Part shown: positions 50,045 through 54,600 of the stretch, one piece after another
How the letters are laid out: every line of letters starts with the position of its first letter
How positions within the stretch are numbered: position 1 is the first letter of the stretch
Source of the DNA: JBDKLC01 sp964500215
GTDB lineage: Bacteria > Patescibacteriota > Minisyncoccia > Phycocordibacterales > CAIZLB01
Assembly (NCBI GenBank): GCA_964500215.1
Contig: CAZCNA010000001.1
Location: 1 to 54,600, forward strand
Reading direction: 5' to 3'
DNA length: 54,600 nt
Notes under the pieces: generated by a model
Database searches by the model: none
The model's input: the letters and a program-made list of their open reading frames with translations, nothing else
What the model was told of the DNA's origin: nothing
Translations under genes and position numbers: made by a program

Positions 50045-50783
50045 AGGTTTCTAGGGCTTTTTTGAAGTCCTCGGGTAATGGAGCCTCAAATTGGTGTGCC
50101 TTACCGTCAGGACCTTCTACCTCTATTGTCCTCGCGTGAAGGGCTACACGGGCAAACCCAAGCTCTTTGGGGTGGTTGGGCGCATAGAGACTATCTGCCA
50201 CTACGGGGTGGTTTATAGCCTTAAAATGGACGCGAATCTGGTGCGTACGGCCTGTTTTTGGATACGCTTCTATATATGTAAAATTGAGCGGAATTTCACC
50301 TCCTTTGTGCTGGGGAGATTCTTTTCGGGCAATTACCTTGTATTCCGTCGTTGCTGGACGAAGTTCACCTCGGGCAAATCGTTCAGCTGACCATTTTCGA
50401 AAATCACTCTTACTTCGGCCAATCGGTCGGTCAATAGTGCCTTTGTCTTCTTTTACAAGGCCCCAAACGAATGCATTATATGTCTTCTTTACTTCTCTCT
50501 CCTGGAAAAGTGCCTTGAAATGGCTAAACGCCTCCTGCGTTTTGGCCACAATCATAACGCCAGAGGTCTCTCTATCCAACCGATGCACAATGCCAGGACG
50601 ATACAATATAGTACCGTTTTGGAGGGTCATTGGTTCGCCCACTTCTTTCATATCGGGATACTTCTCCAAAAGCCAATCGCAAAGTGTCTTTTCTACGGTT
50701 TTTCCGTCAGGATGAACAACCAAGCCAGAGGGCTTGTTGATAGCCAAGAAATCGTCATTTTCGAATATGATGGTTGGGGTCAT
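50034..50783 (-). CDS. RluA-family pseudouridine synthase
   Basis: 249 residues from the ATG at 50783 (MTPTIIFENDDFLAINKPSG); a 24-codon longer frame is less likely since a TATAGT lies 7 bases upstream of this ATG. Marks are AINKPSGLVVHPD, the catalytic aspartate in VHRLDRETSG, KTYNAFVWG and TGRTHQIRVHF. No S4 domain. It isomerises uridine in rRNA or tRNA; the site is not clear (RluA/RluC/RluD types look alike). Directly upstream of rplS. Confidence 0.92.
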   Translation of the reverse strand: MTPTIIFENDDFLAINKPSGLVVHPDGKTVEKTLCDWLLEKYPDMKEVGEPMTLQNGTILYRPGIVHRLDRETSGVMIVAKTQEAFSHFKALFQEREVKKTYNAFVWGLVKEDKGTIDRPIGRSKSDFRKWSAERFARGELRPATTEYKVIARKESPQHKGGEIPLNFTYIEAYPKTGRTHQIRVHFKAINHPVVADSLYAPNHPKELGFARVALHARTIEVEGPDGKAHQFEAPLPEDFKKALETFDL

Positions 50784-50805
50784 TGCCAGTACTATAGCAC
50801 AGACA

Positions 50806-50834
50806 TTGAAAAGTTTTGAAAAATAGTTTATGAT
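50806..50834 (+). promoter_or_regulatory. Promoter of tRNA-Val
   Basis: TTGAAA (50806-50811), 17 bases, TATGAT (50829-50834), about 32 bases before the tRNA. Confidence 0.55.
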
Positions 50835-50866
50835 GCCCCTATTCAGTGAAGGCACTGAAAACAGCC

Positions 50867-50939
50867 GGGAGATTAGCTCAGTTGGTAGAGCAACTCGTTT
50901 ACACCGAGAAGGTCACAGGTTCGAGTCCTGTATCTCCCA
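50867..50939 (+). tRNA. tRNA-Val (TAC)
   Basis: 73-base cloverleaf: acceptor GGGAGAT/ATCTCCC, D arm GCTC/GAGC, anticodon loop TTTACAC (TAC), T arm ACAGG-TTCGAGT-CCTGT, discriminator A. CCA not encoded. A terminator follows. Confidence 0.96.
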
Positions 50940-50946
50940 CAAATAT

Positions 50947-50978
50947 AAAAAGGTTCCCATTTTGTGGGAGCCTTTTTT
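50947..50978 (+). terminator. Terminator after tRNA-Val
   Basis: AAAAAGGTTCCCA (50947-50959) pairs with TGGGAGCCTTTTT (50965-50977), one mismatch, T run on plus. Confidence 0.88.
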
Positions 50979-50979
50979 G

Positions 50980-51191
50980 TTCACGAAAAACATCCTCGTT
51001 CAAAGAGACTTGTGAGCGCGAGGGCGCGAGTACATACAATAAAAAGGAATCGGTCCTTACAGGACCAGTACAGGTTTCGCATCGTACTCGCCTCCGCGTT
51101 GCTCCGGCTCCGTGCGATATGCTCAACCCTTTCGATTCCTCGACGGAGGCGCAACTTTGCGCCTCCTCGGGCGCACATTCGCTCCGCTCAT
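50980..51191 (-). other. GC-rich structured tail downstream of tRNA-Arg, no gene
   Basis: About 210 bases without a credible gene. It holds a perfect 10-bp hairpin (GGAGGCGCAA/TTGCGCCTCC, 51145-51166), a 12-base inverted copy of the tRNA-Arg T-arm half (51131-51142 versus 51203-51214) and, on the minus strand, GGTCCT/AGGACC (51052-51066) followed by GATTCCTTTTTATT, a likely terminator. The tRNA-Arg precursor could therefore carry a structured 3' trailer of about 140 bases. Confidence 0.4.
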
Positions 51192-51266
51192 TGGTGCCCC
51201 CGCGAGGAATCGAACCTCGAATAACGGCTTAGAAGTCCGCAGTTATATCCATTTAACTACAGGGGC
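51192..51266 (-). tRNA. tRNA-Arg (TCT), CCA encoded
   Basis: Minus strand: acceptor GCCCCTG/CGGGGGC, D arm GTTA/TAAC, anticodon loop CTTCTAA (TCT), T arm CGAGG-TTCGATT-CCTCG, discriminator A followed by an encoded CCA (51192-51194). The anticodon stem has an A-G mismatch next to the loop. It decodes AGA, a minor arginine codon in this CGA-rich genome. It is the only one of the four tRNAs here with genomic CCA. Confidence 0.93.
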
Positions 51267-51302
51267 ATGTGACCAAACTGAACTCCCGGAATATATCAAA
51301 TT

Positions 51303-51674
51303 TTACTGATTCTGGCTAACAGAAGAACTTGCCGCGCCAGCCGCACCACCAGAGGTTGATGTGGCAGACGAACTCGTTGAATTCACAGGACCATTCGAAA
51401 TTTTCAAAATCGCAGAAAATTGCTTGTTGCGTGCTTCATATCGGGCAACGAGATCCTTGAGTTCATCCCCTTTTGTTCTTCCAGACAATGTCACCTGACC
51501 AATTGCAAAATTCACTGACTCTGTAGAATTCTGAATGTCTTGGAAAAAGAGATATCCCCACACAGCAATACCAATCGTCACACATGTTGCCGCAATCAAT
51601 AGACGCTTCCAATCTCGGTGCGCAGAGCTTCCGAATATATAGAAATGTTTCAATTGTTCTTTGAGTTGTTCCAT
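51303..51674 (-). CDS. Pilus-cluster membrane protein, hypothetical
   Basis: 123 residues with one membrane span (about 24-44, RLLIAATCVTIGIAVWGYLFF), a short extracytoplasmic helix and a Ser/Ala/Gly-rich C-terminal tail. It starts 4 bases after the PilO-like gene and closes the pilMNO run. It occupies the place PilP often has, but no PilP lipobox or beta domain is visible. Confidence 0.5.
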   Translation of the reverse strand: MEQLKEQLKHFYIFGSSAHRDWKRLLIAATCVTIGIAVWGYLFFQDIQNSTESVNFAIGQVTLSGRTKGDELKDLVARYEARNKQFSAILKISNGPVNSTSSSATSTSGGAAGAASSSVSQNQ

Positions 51675-51678
51675 ATGG

Positions 51679-52221
51679 TTATTTCTTTTTTACAAGAGAG
51701 ATATCAAATTTTGTTTTCCATGTGCCCGTCAATGTATTTCCTTCTGACCCTGTCAGTGCAGTATCAACAGTATCTATACGTACATTGTATGGGAGATTTT
51801 CGACGAGCGAAAGAAACTTCTGTGTTCCTCTCCAACTTCCTTGAGTTGTTATCACAATATGGAGCAACTCTTTACCTTGCCCTGTGAGAGGAGCGTAGTC
51901 AGTGAGCGCAATTGTCTCTGTTGTATACGTGAGACCTGAAGATTTACTGAGACCTTCGATGAGCTGCACGACTTCAACTTCTTGTCCTGGTTCGATGATG
52001 AAGTCTTTTATCTTCACCAATTCATCACTTCCAGAAAGCGCAGCTCGACGAAGAGAACTCATCTTGAGTGTCTTCACCTGTGAATCAACAAGTTCATTTT
52101 TTAATGCGTCTGTTCGAGTATGAACGATACTGATTCGTTTGTATTCCAATATCAATGCACCTACAGCGATGACTGTGATGAGACCAACAAATGTGAGAAG
52201 CTGTGTTGTTTTGCTATTCAT
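51679..52221 (-). CDS. pilO: PilO-like type IV pilus assembly protein
   Basis: 180 residues: an N-terminal membrane span (about 8-27), a coiled-coil stretch (IVHTRTDALKNELVDSQVKTL) and a ferredoxin-like domain (EVVQLIEGLSKSSGL.., LLHIVITTQGSWRGTQKFLSLVENLPYNVRIDTV). That order is typical of PilO, which pairs with PilN on the outer face of the membrane. It starts 1 base after pilN. Identification rests on fold style and gene order. Confidence 0.75.
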   Translation of the reverse strand: MNSKTTQLLTFVGLITVIAVGALILEYKRISIVHTRTDALKNELVDSQVKTLKMSSLRRAALSGSDELVKIKDFIIEPGQEVEVVQLIEGLSKSSGLTYTTETIALTDYAPLTGQGKELLHIVITTQGSWRGTQKFLSLVENLPYNVRIDTVDTALTGSEGNTLTGTWKTKFDISLVKKK

Positions 52222-52222
52222 A

Positions 52223-52786
52223 TTATTGTGGTGTTGAACTTGCTGTTATTCCCTTCACACCCAACATCAATGTGAAATCAATATTTTTGTCTTTTGTGAA
52301 ATTTGAGAGAGGCACACGCGCGCCCTCAAAATACGTATCCGCCTGAAGTAATCGCACAAATTGTGTGAGATCTGATCGACTATCCGCTCGACCAACGAGT
52401 TCGAGAGTCAATGTGTTATCAGCTTTGAGAACATATCCAAATCGAGTGATGTGAATACCCCCTGGTGCCATAGCCTGTATACGGTGAATGACTTCAGTCG
52501 GTGACTGAGCTGCGCCGAATGGTTGCAATGCCTGAATATTATCCGTGATTTCTTTTACAACGTCTGCAGTTTTGTCCCCTTGCTGGAGCGCCAATGCATC
52601 ATCGAGCGATTGTTTGGCGCTCTTTATTTCATTGTACTTCATGTGACTGTATATATATGAAGGAAGAAGTGCGACAACACCAATGACAGCAATTGCGGTA
52701 ATGAATATACAAGCGACAATAATAAGCCTCTTTTGATATTCGAGTTTTACCTGCTTTTTGTGTTGTTCGGGGAGGAGGTGCAACAT
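52223..52786 (-). CDS. pilN: PilN-like type IV pilus assembly protein
   Basis: 187 residues. A short cytoplasmic N-terminus (LLPEQHKKQVKLEYQKR) that would bind PilM, one span (about 21-46), a helical stretch and a ferredoxin-like domain (PTEVIHRIQAMAPGGIHITRFGYV.., LELVGRADSRSDLTQFVRLLQ). Together with PilM and PilO it forms the inner-membrane alignment complex. One base separates it from pilM and one from pilO. Confidence 0.8.
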   Translation of the reverse strand: MLHLLPEQHKKQVKLEYQKRLIIVACIFITAIAVIGVVALLPSYIYSHMKYNEIKSAKQSLDDALALQQGDKTADVVKEITDNIQALQPFGAAQSPTEVIHRIQAMAPGGIHITRFGYVLKADNTLTLELVGRADSRSDLTQFVRLLQADTYFEGARVPLSNFTKDKNIDFTLMLGVKGITASSTPQ

Positions 52787-52787
52787 A

Positions 52788-53897
52788 TTATGTAGTTTCT
52801 TTAGGAAGAGCTAATCCAACCGCCGTGCCGTAATTGAGCGATTCGGCATACGGAATCTCAGGGATATCTTTGTCGAATGACAATACGTTCGTCCAAACAT
52901 TGGCGAGCTCAACATCCACTTTGAGTGACAATGCGAGATATTCGCGGAAGCCGCCGAGGGATGCGTCTTTGCCGGCAAGAATCACGTGTTTGATAGAATC
53001 GATTGTTCGAAGCCCCATCATTTTCTCTTGGTATGACTGCCAATATATATAAATTCGATTGATTTCGTCTTTGAGTGCAGAGGCGGTGTTGATGAGCGAG
53101 AGAAATAATTCTTCGTTATCTTTTGATCGAGAGAATCCTTTTTCGAATTTTATTTTCTCGGCTTCTTCTTTTGAAACATTGAATGATTTCATGATGGCTT
53201 GTGTAAAATCTTCACTTCCAATTTGAATTGTCGATGTAAACTGCACAACATCATCACTCACCACAGAGAGTACTGTTTTTTTGAATCCGAGGTTCATCAC
53301 CAAATATGAATTTTTGTCTTTTTTGTCGATGATTGCTTTTGAGAGCGCCTGATTTTCAATCAAAAATGAAACTGGTGTCATACCGCATGCCACAAAGAGG
53401 TCAATATAATCTTCAGCAACCGCAAGCGGCACGACAGACACCGCAACATGCACGGTGTTTGCTTTGGTGTTTCGATTGATAACATAATATTCGAACAACG
53501 CATCGCTGAGTGAAATAGGTACGTTCTCTTCGAGATGGAATTCAATGTGACTCCGAATAGCATCACTATCCCCGTCTGGCGCATCCATTGTAAACAAATA
53601 TGATTTTTCTTCAGGAATAGAAACTTCTACAAATGAGAGCTTGTATGTTCGTTGGAGTTTTTTGAGTGCCGCCACCACTTCTGTATTGCGGTGCAGGTTT
53701 GTCATATCTGTGAGCACCGTCGGGAGGAGCTGCTCGCCATAAACGCCTAACTTGAGCCCTGCCGTTGTCTGTTTGAGGCCAATACATCGAATGGCCGTTG
53801 GAGAAATATCCACACCAGTGTGAGACATGCTCAAAAATTCTGGCGTCGGGAAATACTTAAAAATATTTTCAAACATACTCATAATAGATTCAACCAT
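52788..53897 (-). CDS. pilM: Type IV pilus assembly ATPase-like protein PilM
   Basis: 369 residues with the actin-like fold of PilM: GVDISPTAIRCIGLK (phosphate 1), EVSIPEEKSYLF, YLVMNLGFKKTVLSVVSDD (phosphate 2) and HVILAGKDASLGGFREYLALSL (adenosine region). It is cytoplasmic and binds the PilN tail. Start codons at 53897, 53882 or 53876 are all possible; none has a Shine-Dalgarno sequence. Confidence 0.9.
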   Translation of the reverse strand: MVESIMSMFENIFKYFPTPEFLSMSHTGVDISPTAIRCIGLKQTTAGLKLGVYGEQLLPTVLTDMTNLHRNTEVVAALKKLQRTYKLSFVEVSIPEEKSYLFTMDAPDGDSDAIRSHIEFHLEENVPISLSDALFEYYVINRNTKANTVHVAVSVVPLAVAEDYIDLFVACGMTPVSFLIENQALSKAIIDKKDKNSYLVMNLGFKKTVLSVVSDDVVQFTSTIQIGSEDFTQAIMKSFNVSKEEAEKIKFEKGFSRSKDNEELFLSLINTASALKDEINRIYIYWQSYQEKMMGLRTIDSIKHVILAGKDASLGGFREYLALSLKVDVELANVWTNVLSFDKDIPEIPYAESLNYGTAVGLALPKETT

Positions 53898-53986
53898 TCA
53901 TTGCGAATGCTTGTGTCTATTTTATCACACCAATTGAGTTCATGACTAGCAGATTATGCCCGTATATCTTCGTTTTTCAGAAAAAC

Positions 53987-54313
53987 TTATGAAAGAAGTG
54001 TGCCTGCTGGAATCTCTGCTGTTGGTCTAAGGAGTGCGAGTGTTCCATCATGTGATGCCGCAAAAATCATGGCCTGACTTTCGAGTCCCATGATTGATCG
54101 TGGCTCTAGATTTGTCACGAATGGTGATAATGTGCCCACCAAGTCAGTTGGTTCTGTGAATGTTTTGCCAATACCTGATATCACCTGTCGTGGTGCTTCT
54201 TCTCCGAAATCAACAGAAAGCTTGAGTAATTTGTCTGAACCTTCAATTTTTTCTGCAGAAATAATTTTTCCAATTTTAATTTCAATTTTCTTGAGGTCGT
54301 CTATGGTAATCAT
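53987..54313 (-). CDS. Stand-alone tRNA-binding domain (MetRS C-terminal/CsaA/Trbp111-like)
   Basis: 108 residues, one OB fold of the EMAP-II type: IEIKIGKIISAEKIEGSDKLLKLSVDFG, RQVISGIGKTF, FVTNLEPRSIMGLESQAMIFAAS. In many bacteria this domain is the C-terminus of MetRS. The MetRS in this window stops before it, so this protein probably binds tRNA in trans. It lies just upstream of pilM on the same strand with a gap of about 90 bases. Confidence 0.85.
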   Translation of the reverse strand: MITIDDLKKIEIKIGKIISAEKIEGSDKLLKLSVDFGEEAPRQVISGIGKTFTEPTDLVGTLSPFVTNLEPRSIMGLESQAMIFAASHDGTLALLRPTAEIPAGTLLS

Positions 54314-54357
54314 ATGATTTTAATTAAATACTAAAGTAACGTGTGCTTGTGTGAAAT

Positions 54358-54600
54358 CTACTGGTCTATCAAATGGTCATCGACATCCAAATCTTCCATC
54401 GTGCGTTCTGTCTCAACACTATCATCTTGCACAATTGTATATTTGTCAGGTTGGATAGTCTGAGGAGTATTCTTGAACTTCTGTCGGTCGAGATAACTCT
54501 GAAGGATCACCGCCGCGGCAGATGCATCTATCGTCGTCGTCACTCCCTGCAATCGCTCTGCTTGTATCGTACTCATGATCTCTGGTTCGTAGATAACCTC
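54358..54600 (-). CDS. C-terminal end of an unidentified protein (cut by window edge)
   Basis: The frame is open to the window edge (EVIYEPEI just before an internal Met) and ends at the stop 54358-54360, giving at least 80 residues. The tail is polar and acidic (TERTMEDLDVDDHLIDQ). It precedes the tRNA-binding and pilMNO genes, so it may belong to the pilus cluster, but no motif allows a name. Confidence 0.45.
   Translation of the reverse strand, partial: EVIYEPEIMSTIQAERLQGVTTTIDASAAAVILQSYLDRQKFKNTPQTIQPDKYTIVQDDSVETERTMEDLDVDDHLIDQ

Noticed and set aside
50846..51232. 128-codon plus-strand frame over tRNA-Val and its flank
   Set aside because: It reads through the tRNA and its terminator; its start (AQLVEQLVYTEKVTGSSP) is the well-known false peptide produced by translating a tRNA gene.

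Overview
The window looks like a chromosomal segment of a Candidate Phyla Radiation (Patescibacteria) bacterium, most likely a Parcubacteria (OD1) lineage. This is inferred from gene content and style, not from a full rRNA tree. The secE-nusG-rplK cluster ends in a terminator right after L11 with no rplA (L1). The rpsF-ssb-rpsR operon has no rplI (L9). CGA is the favoured arginine codon, start codons almost never carry a Shine-Dalgarno sequence, and type IV pilus genes and a large S-layer-like secreted protein are present. No phage, transposase or CRISPR array was seen.

Layout. 1-1150: 5' part of a 23S rRNA gene (minus) with its own consensus promoter and no 16S upstream. 1.2-4 kb: small mechanosensitive-channel-like protein, a winged-helix regulator and rplJ-rplL with an L10 leader and attenuator; a 148-bp element bounded by 25-bp inverted repeats overlaps the rplL stop. 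4-10.8 kb: cell-surface region with a beta-helix/LCAT-like exported protein between two 45-aa membrane microproteins, then an S-layer-like protein with a structured leader of about 400 nt and a regulator. 10.9-15.4 kb (plus): ftsK, a small membrane protein, recA, efp. 15.5-23.1 kb (minus): glyS, M16 protease, AI-2E family permease, metG, tatD, rpsF, ssb, rpsR. 23.2-33 kb (minus): a membrane-anchored beta-sandwich protein, recO, ileS with a histidine-phosphatase domain inserted in it, a GC-richer orphan unit, trhO, argS.

33-39 kb is a deoxynucleotide/thymidylate locus: a MazG-like zinc-ribbon protein, tmk, glyA, thyA, a DHFR-family reductase, a dCTP deaminase and a deoxyribosyltransferase-like protein. 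Together they could take dCTP/dUTP to dTDP and recycle the folate cofactor. Several genes here and at 29.5-30 kb have higher GC and CGT/CGC arginine codons, which suggests separate acquisition. 39-43.9 kb: rplK, nusG, secE, a SIMPL protein, uppP, a CoaE/AdkA-like kinase and a PAP2 phosphatase. 44.4-51.3 kb: small envelope proteins, an rRNA methyltransferase, a flavin reductase, a cobalamin adenosyltransferase, rluA-rplS and four tRNAs (His, Leu, Val, Arg). 51.3-54 kb: pilM-pilN-pilO and a stand-alone tRNA-binding domain that may complement the truncated MetRS.

Two observations stand out. The first is the IleRS with a complete histidine-phosphatase domain inserted between the HIGH and KMSKS halves. 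The second is a recurrent promoter design in which a -10 hexamer, often preceded by TGN, lies only 6-10 nt upstream of the start codon at about fifteen genes. That implies widespread leaderless mRNAs in a genome without Shine-Dalgarno sites. By contrast the S-layer gene, rplJ and secE have long or structured leaders with candidate attenuators.
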